64,000 nt of DNA from Antitrichia curtipendula (Eukaryota; Streptophyta; Bryopsida; Hypnales; Leucodontaceae), in assembly GCA_951230915.1 (NCBI GenBank), contig OX579640.1:24200981-24264980 (forward strand). The letters are read 5' to 3'. Below, in pieces: positions 50,361 to 62,454 of this stretch (its first letter is position 1; every line of letters starts with the position of its first letter). Made by a program: the position numbers and the translations under genes. The notes under the pieces are model-generated. The model searched no databases, was not told the origin of the DNA, and saw only the letters and a list, made by a program, of their open reading frames with translations.

Positions 50361-51681
50361 ATTTGGAGGCACCATGCGTAGCACTGGCTCATATCTTACT
50401 ACGGGAACCGAACAAACTCCTGAAAAACTTGCTTTCGATCGACGGTGTTGTCGAAGTAATTGAAGAGAAGAATTTATGTGCTTCGGCCTGCAAGTGAATG
50501 ACAAGCCTGAGTCGACCGGCGCGAGAAATTGAATGCAATAATTCTGTATTTGATACCAACAGCTCCTCAATCTGGGGCACACAAATCCTACGCAGTACTA
50601 CACATCGAGTCTCTCTCTCTCTCTAGATCCATTGCTCGTCGACACAGAGCCAATATACCAGCTCCTCAAGCTAGCATGTTAGTAGCCTAGATTGCCCCCT
50701 CATCACGTCAATTTCGTTGAATTGGTGGAATTCTAATACTTTGGCGCACTTAGAACGCGCGGCCTGAAACATACCATAAAATCTATATCCTTCTTACTTT
50801 GTGTGCCTAAACTGAAATTAGACCTTTGACTCCATAATCACTCCAATTTAACCAGATTTCGGTTCCCCCTGGATCCCTCCTGGCAATTCTTCATTTTTGT
50901 CCTGCTCCTTCACATTTATGTCCTGCTCCTTCACATTTTTGTCCTGCACCTTCACATTTGTAAGGGCATTTGTACCCCGGGAACCGCCATAATGGGGCCC
51001 CCAGTGAGATAGGCTTCCACCGTCACCCATGAGATCCAAATTTTGAACGCCCACCCACAGAAAATCAATTGCAAATCGCCGTTCGTGCACTTCACAAGAT
51101 CCACCAAGTGCACGCTTAGTAAAGTACGTTAGTACCCTACTTGGCTTCAGCGGTCAACAAATCAAACTGACCATACGGTGACAAATTAGATAGTTTCTAG
51201 TATAGACCATTGCGTTCAGCTGATCGACCGAAGCAATTCTCAGCAAGCAAAGGACATATGGAGATTGAAGCGTCAAGGAGCGTGCAATTCAAAGTATGAA
51301 AACTTCATTCAAGAGTCGCAACTAGACTAACTTAGAAAGCTCACCTCGTAGATTTAATCCGAAGGCGAGAACCCCAGCTAGGTCACTGCGGACTTTGCGT
51401 GCGGGGACAGTGCCAAGACAGAGGCGATCCGAAGATAACGTCTTCTGCACATTTACAGCGCTAACAATGTTCTAATGAATAGGGGTGTTGCTATGGTTAG
51501 CAGAACTCCAGTATGAATGAGATGTGACGGCCATCCTGCGAACTGAACCCTTCTTGAGTCTCTTTGCTACTGAGAATACGTCCCTCCTGGCCCAGCTAGC
51601 TTGTTTGTCTGTACGGTACAGACAAAATTAAATTCAACGTGACCAACAAGCAAGACTCTGCAAAGTCAGTGTACGTACTGA
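50361..51681. other. Intergenic with small repeats
   Basis: At 50708-50800 TCAATTTCGTTGAATTGG onward is a degenerate left part of MITE-A with no right end seen. A (CT)n run lies near 50611. At 50892-50959 a 21-bp unit is repeated three times. No gene recognised. Confidence 0.5.
50892..50959. repeat. 21-bp tandem repeat, three copies
   Basis: The unit is roughly CACATTTTTGTCCTGCTCCTT, which is one base above the quoting limit only if extended. The three copies differ at two or three positions. On the minus strand it reads as KEQD(I/K)NV, open in frame, but with no gene context. Confidence 0.7.
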
Positions 51682-51818
51682 GAGCATCCCCACGGCAGAC
51701 GCGCCGCGCCATGCCGGGGCGCCAAGTGGGGTTTTGCGTGCTGTTTTGTCAGCCACGACCTCACTGCTACTCCTGTGCCCCACGGCTGACGCGCCAGAGA
51801 GGGGCGCCAAAAGGGGTA

Positions 51819-52491
51819 CAGTCAGACCTCAATAAGTGTTAGGGGTTGGGAGCATACTTTTAGTTAACATTTAGACACATAACACTTATAGAGGGTAATG
51901 CTGATGATTTGTAACTTATAAAAAATAACACTTAAAAGAATTAAAAAGGTAAATACATAACATTTATAGAAAAAATGGATGAAATTATAAAATATTGATT
52001 CATTATTCATCTAAGTCCGTCGAAAGAATGAATCAATAGTACTTTGGCAAGTTTCTGCTACTGAATAGCCTTCAGTCCCTTCTTATAATCCTGGCCGCCT
52101 TCCCTAGTTGCCTTTTGTTTTTAAGTTTATAAACTTAAAAGTACACTTATCTTTTACTTTATGAGCTTAAAAATATATGATCTTTTAGTTTATGAACTTA
52201 AAATACATCTACCTAACAGTTTGTTTCTAGAATGGAAATCTAGAGTCACTTTGCAACTAGAAACTATTACTTTACCTCAAAATTATCTCCCCCCAAGCAC
52301 TGGCTCTTACAAAAAGCCTTTTTTTGGAAATTTATCACTTACCGAGGTAAAATTAATAAAGTTGGGAGCGCGACATTGTGTAACACTTAACACATAACAC
52401 TTACTAGTCTTAATTTTAAGGGAGCGGAAATCTCCATAACACATATAGAGTTTTAACACTTATTGAGGTAACACTTATCAAGGTCTAACTG
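51819..52491. mobile_element. Pogo/Tc1-like non-autonomous element, nested
   Basis: It starts CAGTCAGACCTCAATAAGTG and ends CACTTATCAAGGTCTAACTG. A TA dinucleotide is on both sides (51817-51818 and 52492-52493). CAGT...ACTG ends with TA duplication are typical of pogo/Tigger relatives. The interior repeats TAACACTTATAGAG-like blocks several times. No ORF. Confidence 0.8.
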
Positions 52492-52651
52492 TATGCATCT
52501 TTATCATTGTTTCGCGGTTTAAAAAGCTAACTACAAAAATTCAAACTGTAAATTCTTTGAGGGAAATGAAATTAGCGATAAACTGCCTTTACTTCCGATG
52601 TCATTTTTCAATTCGAAGTTGAGGTGGTAGAGGCGGGTGAGAGAATCTCTT

Positions 52652-53172
52652 TATATACACATGGGGTGATAGGAGGTAGAACAACCCATGTGGGATAATT
52701 AATATTAGTACTGGTAAGAGATCAACCACTCATAGTTAAGTCAAAAATATAAATTGTGTTAAAAATAGAATTTCAGACCTAATTTAGGCATAGTAGAATA
52801 ACTTTTTCTAAAACATTTTGAACTAAAAAAAGTTTTTAAATCAATATAAATTTCACCTCCGAAAATCTGTTTGAGATTTGGATCCTCCAATAAAAAGTTA
52901 TGGACAAATTTCAGAGAGGATATTTGAAAATGTCAAAAAAATTCCTTCCAACCCCTTTGTGAATTTTTTCCATAACTCATGCTTTGAAGATCAAAATCTC
53001 AAATGGATTTTTGGAGGTGAAATTGATATTCACTTAACAAATTTTCTTAGTTCAAAGTTTTTTAGAAAAATTTAAGCTATTATAACTACATTAGGTCTAA
53101 AATTCTACTTTCAACACAATTCTAAGTTTTTACAATGAGGAGTCAAGCTCTTTTCTTCTAATTATCCCATAC
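52652..53172. mobile_element. Older copy of the 40817-41387 fold-back element, nested
   Basis: It shares GGTAGAACAACCCATGTGGG, TCATAGTTAAGTCAAAAA, AAAAGTTATGGACAAATTT and the mirrored TTTTTGGAGGTGAAA with the intact copy. Arms are clearly more diverged from each other, so this insertion is older. Confidence 0.75.
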
Positions 53173-54019
53173 TTTTTGAAAGCTCATGATGGACGATGGA
53201 TTTCTCTATAAAAACAACCTCTCCACCCTTGCTTCACACCAACTACCCATGAAACTATTCTTTCACTTTGCCCCCTAATATAATGTGATTGTAATTGATT
53301 GTAATACAAATAGTGACATTGATATATAAATCATTTAAGATGACTTATTCTTTGGTTATTAAGAATATGACAATAGCATGGTGTGTCTAGTGCAGTAGGT
53401 TGTCATGCGTAGCCTGGAGCACGTCTGACGGAGAGCTGGTGGTCGGTACATAAGAAATTGTGTAAAATTCACTTGCCGCGCCGCGCTCAAGGTTCACCAT
53501 TTGCCCGTCCCATCTTCAAACATTAGCGTGGCCTTGCAGAAATTTTGACTTGGCGCGTCTGGCGTGGGGCAAAAAATCAGAGCGGGCCCGCGCGCGCACT
53601 GGCCATGTCATGGCCCCGTCGCGCCCTGCCGTGGGGATGCTCTGAGTCATAGACTTGTCTCCTACGCCATGCTTGGGAAGAGCCAGCTAGCTAGGGTCAT
53701 TTCCCGGAATTGGACTCTACTGTAAAGCTCGTGAGTGAGACCGATTCCAAGCTCTCTACCAGCTGCCAGAGTGTTCAGAATTTCTCATTTTCTCATTTCC
53801 TTAGGTTTTTTCCAAATGTAAAATGTAACTGCCAGTTTCCCATGCTTGTCTTGTGTGGTTCATGCATGGATGGTGGTGTCCACTGCTCTATCAGTGCTTG
53901 TTTCGGGAATTCTCATTTTCCACATCTAGCTTCACTATTGGTTCTCGATCAATGCTCCATGAGCAGTGAACGCCCATTGCAGAGATAGTTTTGCGGACGT
54001 GAGTTTATTTGTACTCGCC

Positions 54020-55510
54020 ATGGCGGAGAACGTAATAGAGATGGCTCGGCAGCTTAAACATGAAACTCAGCAAGGAGCTCTAGTAGTAGATATATCAGAA
54101 TGGACGGTCTTTGAGGTACCAGCGCAGTTGCGAGCTAAGTCTCCCGTCAACTTTCAAAACAAGGGGTTGGAGTTCGGCCTTCACCATCGCACCTTGACGA
54201 ACTCTCAAACAGAGGTCTTCAAAATTGATATAGCTCGGATCCTGCATTCCAGGCTCGTCAAGAGAAATAGTTCATGGGATCAATTTGCGCATATCGTTGT
54301 TGGAGATGTAAACATAGCTAGACGAGCTTATGCAGTCAATTCTGCTCGATTTCAGGACGAGGAAATTGAGCACCTGTTGGCCTTGGACGCCCTTTTCCTA
54401 GTTGTTCTCTTCAAGTTTGTCAATGGAAACCGCTATTTTTTTAAGGAGTTTGAAGCCTTGGCTGGACGTTTCAAAGACATAGATCTCCTGATAGATAAGA
54501 CCGATTTCTTTCTCATTGACAATCAAGTGCCCATGTATCTACTCCAGTCTGTGGTCCGACAACTCTGTGAGATCGATGACGAAACAGATGCGCTAAGAGT
54601 GTCTGACCCCACTTACCACGTCCTGGAGTCGAAGGTGGAGGATGAACTGGAGATGATTGTGAATACTTTTGTTCTTCGCTTTAGCCCTTTCACATACCCG
54701 GAAGCCGTACAGGACCACAATCCACTGGGGTGTTTAAGAGGCTCATTCTGTTCGCAAGAAAAGAACGATTTCTGGCATAGCGAACAACGAATGCACCAAC
54801 ACTTGATTTCGACATATCCTGTCGAACCCATGGAGAAGTCTTTGATAAACTGTCAGCATCTTCTAGATTGCCTATACAGAGTGATTTGCGGTCACACTTT
54901 ACCTTTCAAAGATGAACCAGATGATGATCATCCTTCCTACCCTGTTTTGGAGAGCCTACCCTCTGTCACGCGACTCCAGGAAGTCGGCATCCGCGTCATG
55001 GGCACGGTCCCCACTTTGAGGGATATCAGATTGAGAGGTCGAGGATACTTGGGAAATGCAATATTCCATTTACCCAAAGTCAATTTGTACGATTACAGTG
55101 AGTCGGCTTTCCACAACCTGGCGCTTCATGAGCATTTGTTCTACGGAGTGCAATGCGGGGATTTGAGATGCTATCTCCAGTGCATGGCCACCTTGAGCAT
55201 CAACAACTCGGACCTGCAAGTTTTGAGCGAACAAGGAGTCATGAGCTACCATGTAACAAGTAGGGACACCTTTCCAGGCATGTGGGATCGCACTCTGAAG
55301 GGAGTCTCTTCCTCGAAGGTTTCGAGGACGTGGGTGGAATGTTATCGCCACATCCACCAACACCGAAAAACACCATTAAAGAGATGGAGACGGGAATGCT
55401 GGACTCTGTTCTTGGCGAAGCCCTGGACTTTGGTGAGCGTGCTGGCGGCTATCCTGCTGCTGTTTCTTACAGCCACACAGACTTGGCTTACAGCGTTTCC
55501 ACCCAAGTAA
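54020..55510 (+). CDS. DUF247 (UPF0481) membrane-anchored protein, intronless
   Basis: From MAENVIEMARQL the ORF gives 496 residues, within the usual DUF247 range of about 400-550. The ATG at 54020 has a strong context (CTCGCCATGGCG); an in-frame ATG at 53966 is weaker. DUF247 landmarks in order are EEIEHLLALDALFLVVLF, DLLIDKTDFFLIDNQVPMYL, LPSVTRLQEVGIRVM, the LRGRGYLGNAIFHLP region and the final hydrophobic segment WTLVSVLAAILLLFLTATQT near the C-terminus. One membrane helix with a short tail (TWLTAFPPK) follows a basic KRWRREC stretch, so most of the protein should face one side of a membrane. The family is plant-specific; two grass members act in self-incompatibility, but most have no known role. 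The missing introns are normal for the family. No lesions seen. Confidence 0.9.
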   Translation: MAENVIEMARQLKHETQQGALVVDISEWTVFEVPAQLRAKSPVNFQNKGLEFGLHHRTLTNSQTEVFKIDIARILHSRLVKRNSSWDQFAHIVVGDVNIARRAYAVNSARFQDEEIEHLLALDALFLVVLFKFVNGNRYFFKEFEALAGRFKDIDLLIDKTDFFLIDNQVPMYLLQSVVRQLCEIDDETDALRVSDPTYHVLESKVEDELEMIVNTFVLRFSPFTYPEAVQDHNPLGCLRGSFCSQEKNDFWHSEQRMHQHLISTYPVEPMEKSLINCQHLLDCLYRVICGHTLPFKDEPDDDHPSYPVLESLPSVTRLQEVGIRVMGTVPTLRDIRLRGRGYLGNAIFHLPKVNLYDYSESAFHNLALHEHLFYGVQCGDLRCYLQCMATLSINNSDLQVLSEQGVMSYHVTSRDTFPGMWDRTLKGVSSSKVSRTWVECYRHIHQHRKTPLKRWRRECWTLFLAKPWTLVSVLAAILLLFLTATQTWLTAFPPK

Positions 55511-56199
55511 AAGAGTCACGGCTGATTGATTTCCAGGCTTGCAGGTTGCGACAAATGGACTTTGCCGTCGCCAGTAGAGTTTGGTAAAGAGAGCATCAGA
55601 GCGTCCACGACCTAGCTATTGTTCAAGCTGACTTGATTTGTGGTAGCTAGGGATCCTATCACCATTCACCAAGTGGCCTCATATATGTATTTTGTTTCTA
55701 ACCGTCTTCCTGCTCACCCTCTTCGCTGATGAAATTCTCTAGTTGAGCTGCAAGCTCTTTTCCTCCTTTCAGAAACCCTAAGGTAAATCAGCCTTTTACA
55801 TGCAGACTGACTGGTTTGCCCCATTGTAAATTTTTTTCCATGTATCAACAAATCTGAGAAATGGGGAGAGAAATTGAATTCTTTTTTTGACAAAGTTTGA
55901 ATTTGTTATGAATTTAAAACAAACATAAGCAACCGATAACGATGTTCTGAGTGTGGCCATGGATAGGAAAACCCCATTACAAATGAGATGTGACAGAATG
56001 ACAGTCTTCCTCCGAGCCTCTTTGCTACAGGAAACGCGTTTCTCAAGAATCATTGGTAATCAATGAGCACGCGTCGGGCCCTCCTGACCTCTGCTAGCTG
56101 GCTTGTCTGTAACTTCTTGTGATTACGGGGAGCGGGGGAGCCGGTACAGACCACAAAGGACGGACTGCGCTTCATCTCCCACAAAATTAAATTTCAATA
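55511..56199. other. DUF247 3' region
   Basis: No gene recognised. A single AGGTAAATCAGCC end near 55781 resembles the TIR of 46857-47360, but no partner end is visible. Confidence 0.4.
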
Positions 56200-56693
56200 G
56201 GGGTAGTCACACCTTCTCTACAATTAAAATTTTTATGAAGAATGAAAAGTTGGTGAGAGAAAAAGAGGAACCAATGGGAAGCCATTCTACATGAAGAAAG
56301 TGTGACACGTCTTTTTGGTATATGGAGCATGGAGAACAAAAAATGGAGAATGATTTTACCTTCAAAGCTAAATAAGGTGAAGTAGCATGATTTATGGATC
56401 CAATCAAACAAATTGGAGTTCTTGACACCATATTAGAAATGCTGGAATTATGAAGATACCGCGAGTGGGATGAAAGCGGCACTTGACTAAGTTGAAGCGG
56501 CACATGGTTGATAGCTGAGATGAAAAATTCTTCAAAAAAATTCTTCATGTCCATTCTTCACCTCTAGAGGAGAAGAATGGGCATTCTCAATTTTCGGAGA
56601 ATGGGAGCTCTGCAAGTCATGGAAGGCCAACGAGAGAGCAACACGTCTCCTTTCTCCGAGAATTGAAAATGGGGTGAAAGGTGTGACTACCGC
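56200..56693. mobile_element. TIR element (GGTAGTCACACC type)
   Basis: GGTAGTCACACCTTCT at the left is mirrored by AAAGGTGTGACTACC at the right. Within it, ATTCTCAATTTTCGGAGAAT and TTCTCCGAGAATTGAAAATG form another inverted pair at the right end. It is about 490 bp and has no transposase. The target duplication is not resolved. Confidence 0.65.
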
Positions 56694-59399
56694 TAATATA
56701 ACGATGTAACCACCAAGCAACTGTATAATGGAGTGTCAAAAAGATACGTGATGGCGATTTAGTTTTCTTTACACAATGTAGAATATAGTTCACATTTTTG
56801 TTTTGCACAATTGACATTCATATCTTACGCAAACCCAATCAAGAATATCAAATTTCAATTTTGAAAAATCACAACTACATTTCAGGTGAATTTTTTTATT
56901 TGATATTTATGCTTTTACAAGATAATTTATTGAAAAGCATTCATGATGAATTTTAAAATTCAATTGCAAAGCTATGTACGAAACATCTCTATACATAGTT
57001 TTGTTTCAAGAAGCATTGCCAAAAGAATTTCACATTTCCCTCTCATTGGTAATATTAATGGTATTCTTAACATTCAATGCACTACTTGTCAATCCTATTA
57101 ACAATTACAAAATATAGACAACAAATACTATTTGATGTTGACATTTAGTCTTGGCAAAATTAATAGTGTTGTTGAGATATAGTGTTAGAATTTGTAATTA
57201 AGTATTGGTAACTCTAATAGTGTTGTTGACATTTAGTGGTAGAATTTGTAACTAGTATTGTTGACCCTAAAGATCATTATTAGTGTATTTTTTGTCATCA
57301 TGCAATACAATGTGCAATAAAAAAAAAGCAACACTATTCTCCCAATGCCATGACCTAAAATGAAAGAAACTTCAACCACTTCAAACACCAATTGGTGCCA
57401 CTAGTTAGAATAGAAATGTTTTCAACCTCATTGATCCAAATATGACAAAATGCATATTGAAATTCAAAGAAAACATTAGAAAAATCTAAAGTCTCTAAAG
57501 GATTGAGATACTTTGTTTAGTTGGTTAAATAAATAAATTGGAAATTAAAAAAATTTAAATCACAATTTGACATGGCCTGTGAATTAATCACACAATCACA
57601 ATTTTTAATATTTTTTCCAAATTTTTTTCCTTCACTTTTTGTTGTATTTGCACATCGCCCAATAGAAAAATGACCTTCTAAAAAGTCCAAATTTCCTCTA
57701 GTGGAACCCAAGGGAAGTTGAAGTATTTTGTACTTCATGCAATCTAATGTCAATAGTAGGTGTTTCTGTGACCAACCAAATTATGTAGTCAATATATCCT
57801 ACCTAAGTTATGAAAAAGCCCAAAAGTTAAAAGAAAAATAATAAAAGAATTTTCATTATGTTAATTTTTTTGAACTTCCAATTAACCCTTGAATTTCCAA
57901 GGTACCAAATTCTATTGTCAATAATTTTAACCAAATTATTATTTTTATTAATTTATATTTTTTGAAAAATTCTTGTTGAATTCTAGTTTTAGCATTCAAA
58001 ACTTCATTTTGAAAATGAATGATTTTGATTTTTTTATTCAAGATTTTGTGGAAGGGTGTCCATTGTAAATCTTGTTTTTTATGGGCCCCATTGGAAACGC
58101 AGACGCTCCCAATGAAAGGAACGCCGCGGGCCAACAGGAACGGAGAAAGCGGGGAACAGGGGGAACACCAGGGACGCCGATGTGATTAGGGTTTGTTGGC
58201 CCACACGTTGGGAGCGGGAGCGAACGCCGGAGATCGTCTTGTGGTGAATCCGGCCACGGCATGACCTGATATGTGTGCGATTGCGTCAATTTTGTCACTT
58301 GAGGGAGAATGCTTGGATTGATGTCGAACTTCATCTGGTCAGAAATGTTGTTGTACGTTTTACGTTTAGGATTCTGAGTAGCTTATGTGATCATTTCTGC
58401 TCGCCATCCAGACCCAACCTTCATGAAACTTTTAGATTAAATGTATGTTTGTCTCTTCTTGGCACCAATACCAAGCTAAAATATTTTGAATTAGTTCTTG
58501 GATGCAAGTCCCTGTTGTCTAGAGTGAGCTTGCATTTGTGAATTATCGTTTGCAAAGTCTGTTGAGTACATTCTTATTTCTTGGAGGAATTTAACAAGTG
58601 CAGGAGTAGCGACAGCATCCGCTTGTATAAGTTATAATTCAGTTGAGGTCAAGCGCTACAACGTTGAGAGTGAAGTTAGATTGATAAAACAATAGACAAA
58701 GCAATTGGAAGTTGACACTAGACTCACAACCTATATCTTAAACCCTAAGACCTAAGATTTATAATGATCAAACGCAACTCTTGTACCCTTCCAAAGAATC
58801 CATTACAACATAATGCCTTTGTTTTCTGACCCTTCAAACATTAGCATGTTTCTTCTTTTGAAAATGGGAGTCAATTTGACCCTCTCGGAGATGTTTGATT
58901 CAGGTTGTGAGATTCACGAAATTTGCCAATTGTCGTTGCCCTCTCTTTATGACCACATTAAGAAGTGTCTACATGCAAAGATTGTTATAGAGAGAAGCTT
59001 GTAGGAGAAGTTCAAGTAGAAGCATTTATTGCTAGTGCTTGTAGAGAGAGTTCAGAATTATCAGAACGAGGGTAGGATTGACGCTTTATAGTTTAGGGTT
59101 GATAAATTGGCTGATATGACTGGAAATCGAGATATCAGATCCTGCAATCTTGTTTTTGGTGCCTCGCCTTATCTTTGCAGTATGCTTCCGAGGGAATCAC
59201 TATGTAGCATGCATATTGCTCTTTTGACACAAAAAATATTGACGTGACCTGGAATTGAATATACCCCAGATATGGAGCTTCAGGATATACATTCATGCAA
59301 TATTGACAGAGCTAAGATTCAGAGTATGAAGTGATGGAGCATCTCAACCATGGCATTAAATGTACAATACCTCAAACTCCATGGGTGCTATTCTTTCAT
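56694..59399. other. Intergenic, nothing firm
   Basis: AT-rich DNA with a GC-rich island at 58080-58260. The 63-residue ORF at 58813-59004 (+) has no motif I recognise. Confidence 0.4.
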
Positions 59400-59730
59400 T
59401 CTTTGATGGAGCTTTCAGGGAATTAGCTGCGAATGGGGGATTTGGAAATAGTGCTCAAGAACAACAAAGGGCAGATTGTGGAGGAAGAGAGGAGGTTGGA
59501 GGCAGAAAAATCTGTGGCCACAAATGGAAAGATTTTGCCTTCTTAGAGAGAAGAAATGGTTCGGCAGAGAGAGGCATTTTGCCAGCGACAGAAGAGACAA
59601 GCTCGCAAGCTTCAGAGTATATACAAATTTATATATTTTTGTTCTATAATTTCAAGCTTGATTGGTGCGTTGCTACGTCCTTTAAAGGTCAAAGATTTCT
59701 ATTCGAGGTATTAGGGAGCTTGATGTGAGG
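59400..59730 (+). pseudogene. Possible coiled-coil exon remnant
   Basis: In one frame the DNA reads EIVLKNNKGQIVEEERRLEA and on to a stop at about 59540. The next frame continues with REEMVRQREAFCQRQKRQAR. Both parts are rich in Glu, Arg, Lys and Gln with heptad-like spacing, so a one- or two-base indel may have broken a coiled-coil region. I cannot name the parent gene; chance is possible. Confidence 0.25.
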
Positions 59731-61461
59731 ATTCAACTTTTTTTTCTTTTAAGGAGGCCCTTTGTGAAAAGGTAAGGATTTTGGATTCTCTCTCTCGATT
59801 CTGTTTGGATTTTTAATGAAGAAGTTGAATTGTAAGTTTTGTGGATTTCTGAATTCGAGTCAGTTGGCAACTTCTGGTTTCATTGCGCTGAAACTGGTAG
59901 AATGGATTTCAAGGATTTAGGATTTAATGCAGCAACGCTGTCGAGGTATGAGCAAGGATCAATTTCTGTTTGGATCTTTAATGAAGAAGTTGAATTGTAA
60001 GCTTTGTATTGGGTTTTCTGAATTCTGATCAGAACTGGGTTCATTAGTGGCGGCTGCCTTGTTGCTTCTTTCCAATGAATTGTTGTTCTCTGGGGATTTG
60101 ACTTGTGGAGTGGTGATTCGTTCTCGCAAGGGACTAGTTTGAGCGGTGAGGGTGGATTTGGACTCCAAGGTTGGAGAGCATCTTCACATTGGCGATGGGC
60201 TAAAAAAGGTGAGTTTTTTCTCTGGAACTTGGATAGTTAGTGAGAGAGGAATATTTGGTGAGAATATGGTTTCGATCTTTCAAGAGGGCATTTGGATTTT
60301 GATGCTATTGTGCAACTTTAGGGTCTACATTGCAAAGACATTTGTTTGTTGCAACGTGTTTACTGTTTTTGGTTTGCTTGAGCGTTTTGTATTTTGAGTT
60401 TGTGGTGTGAGATGTTCTTCCTTTTTGAAGTTTTGAGGAGGGATTTTGGGTGGTTATAATAGAAGGATGCTTTGTTTTTGGTTGTCCTGATAGTGGTGGA
60501 AACATGTAATTCTATTGAGAGATTTGCGGAGTTTTGTTGATGATCTTAGCTGCATTCTTGCATTGAAAACCTAGTCGAGCCTCAAATTGAATTGCATTGA
60601 AAACCTCAAATTTTTATTGTTGTTTAAGAATTCCTTATTCATTCTGATAGTGGGAGGTTGTAGATTACTTTAAAAGTCTGTAGACAATTCCATTTTCATC
60701 CAAAGATCAACAGCCATTGACATTTACCAAGTCATGGTTACAACACTTGCTACTTGAAGGCCAATCAAGTGTATGAATAGATGTGTTGCAGTATAGGAGA
60801 CGAGATGAGGTTTATATAGAGCTTTATATTCCAATCATAGGTTTAGAGTTTAATGCAGCAAGGATCGATTTGTGTTTGGATTTTCAATAAAGAACTTGAA
60901 TTGTAAGTTTTGTGTTTGGTTTTCTAAATTCGAATAAGAATTGGGCGTGGACGTGCCTTCTCTTTCAGAATTGAGGATCGGATTCTACAATTCAAGGTTC
61001 CTGCGTTTCTGTTCAAGCATGATGTTTCAGCCTCTTGATTTTGTTTTTCATTTTTGTTTCAACAAGGTTTTGCATGAATGTAAGGCATGGACACCTGCAA
61101 TTGCTAGGAACTCAATTTGCCACTTGGTCAAATTTTCAGCTTGTGTACATCCCTAATCAATGTGTACCCAAGCGAGTTTAGAACCTTTATCAATTAGACT
61201 TTGACCCTTCATAAATTTTGCAAATAACGTTTTCTTTTTTTAGCGTATCTTTTAGTTGCCAATAACTACAATAGAGCATTGACCAATTTGACCCGCCAAT
61301 ATCACCTTTGAGCTTCATTCAGCTTGCTGAGAGCAAAAGAGGATTTCGGATGTTCGTATCTTACCACTTTCTGCTCAAGCTACATGTGCATTTTACAATC
61401 TTTGAAATTACAGGGAAAGATGGCAAAATCACTAAACGCATATTTGACTTCTTCGTTTGTA
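59731..61461. other. Intergenic or intronic, nothing firm
   Basis: T-rich stretches resemble introns. A block around GTTTGGAT(C/T)TTTAATGAAGAAG-TTGAATTGTAAG occurs near 59800, 59970 and 60870 as direct copies, showing local duplication. No exon is recognised. Confidence 0.4.
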
Positions 61462-61796
61462 GAAACCTACTATACAAGCAACCCCTACAGCGCCGGGGTA
61501 CTATGGGCAGACTGCTCCATCTTACAGTCAACCAGCTCCAACTTATGGAACAACCCCCTATGGCTTATCCACCTTCTTCAGGATACGGTCCTCCCTCGGC
61601 GGCAACACAATCTTACACGTATCAGGCATCAGCTCCTGCAGCTTACTCTCTAGAGCCGATGGTACATGCTACACCTCCACCTCCTACTCAACATTCTTAC
61701 TATCCTCAAGCTTCAGCTCCTCCATATGGCACTAGTCCTCCTACATACCCTCCCCCTGCCTACCCTCCTGGTGGATATCCTCAATACAAGTACTAG
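61462..61796 (+). pseudogene. Pro/Tyr/Gln-rich C-terminal exon with one frameshift
   Basis: After a plausible acceptor (TTTGTAG at 61455-61461) one frame reads PTIQATPTAPGYYGQTAPSY and on to YGTTPYG. It then loses its composition at a run of five C (about 61552-61556). The next frame takes over with MAYPPSSGYGPPSAATQSY through SPPTYPPPAYPPGG to YPQYKY and a stop. The same low-complexity style on both sides implies a single-base change in the C run. It looks like the disordered tail of an RNA-binding or coiled-coil plant protein, but I cannot identify which. A sequencing error is an equal possibility. Confidence 0.45.
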
Positions 61797-62440
61797 TCGC
61801 TCAATGTTTGTCATTGGCTTTACGAAGGACTTTGGTCTCGGAGAACCTAAGCTTTTTGATTTTTTCCCCGCTTCCTTTGCTTCACTCAAAAGAGAAGGGG
61901 AGATTGGAAGGCGTGACAAAAAAAGAGAAACATACAAAAAGGATATGGTTTGTAGGGAGTAGTGTGTAGTGTATATATCAGGTGTATATAGAGATGAGAA
62001 TTTTGATTCAAAAGTGAGACAAATTGGGGGTGCTGGAGTATGGCTGTCTCCAATTCATTGGGTCTTTTTTCTCTTCAGCACCTCACTCAATAGGTGTTGG
62101 GAATCCAAGGTTCTTACGTGAATGAGTGTACAGGCTTTGAAGTAGCTCTAGCCAAGTGAATAGTTGGTCTTTAGATTGTAGTTCCATTCATGTGTAGAGA
62201 TCATTTTCTGCACATGAGAAAATTTACAATTGAGGTTTCAGCTCGTAGTGTCAAAATTATTAGTTTTGTGCTGGAAAGTAATTATCAGACGGTATCAAAC
62301 GGAGCTACTACATGTCCCCAAATATGGATCTGACCTAATTGCTTATGATGAAAATTAGATTTGAAATCTTTTTGGTTGTTTTTGGTTGTCGTGAAGTACT
62401 TTATCAACGAGTTTATCAACTAATAATTCCTCTTTTTGTC
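61797..62440. other. Probable 3' flank of the Pro/Tyr-rich exon
   Basis: No ORF of note. Composition is moderately AT-rich. Confidence 0.35.
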
Positions 62441-62454
62441 TAGAGCATATCTCA

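Larger units (their letters stand above)
51682..53642. mobile_element. GAGCAT-type TIR element with two nested elements
   Basis: It starts GAGCATCCCCACGGCAGACG and ends CCTGCCGTGGGGATGCTC, with TGA on both sides (51679-51681 and 53643-53645). The ends are GC-rich and the interior AT-rich. It contains a pogo-like element (51819-52491) and a fold-back element (52652-53172). Without these it would be about 770 bp. No transposase ORF. Same end type as 4606-5068 and 49679-50116. Confidence 0.8.

Noticed and set aside
55282..55587. 101-residue ORF overlapping the DUF247 3' end
   Set aside because: Alternate-frame shadow inside and beyond the DUF247 coding region.
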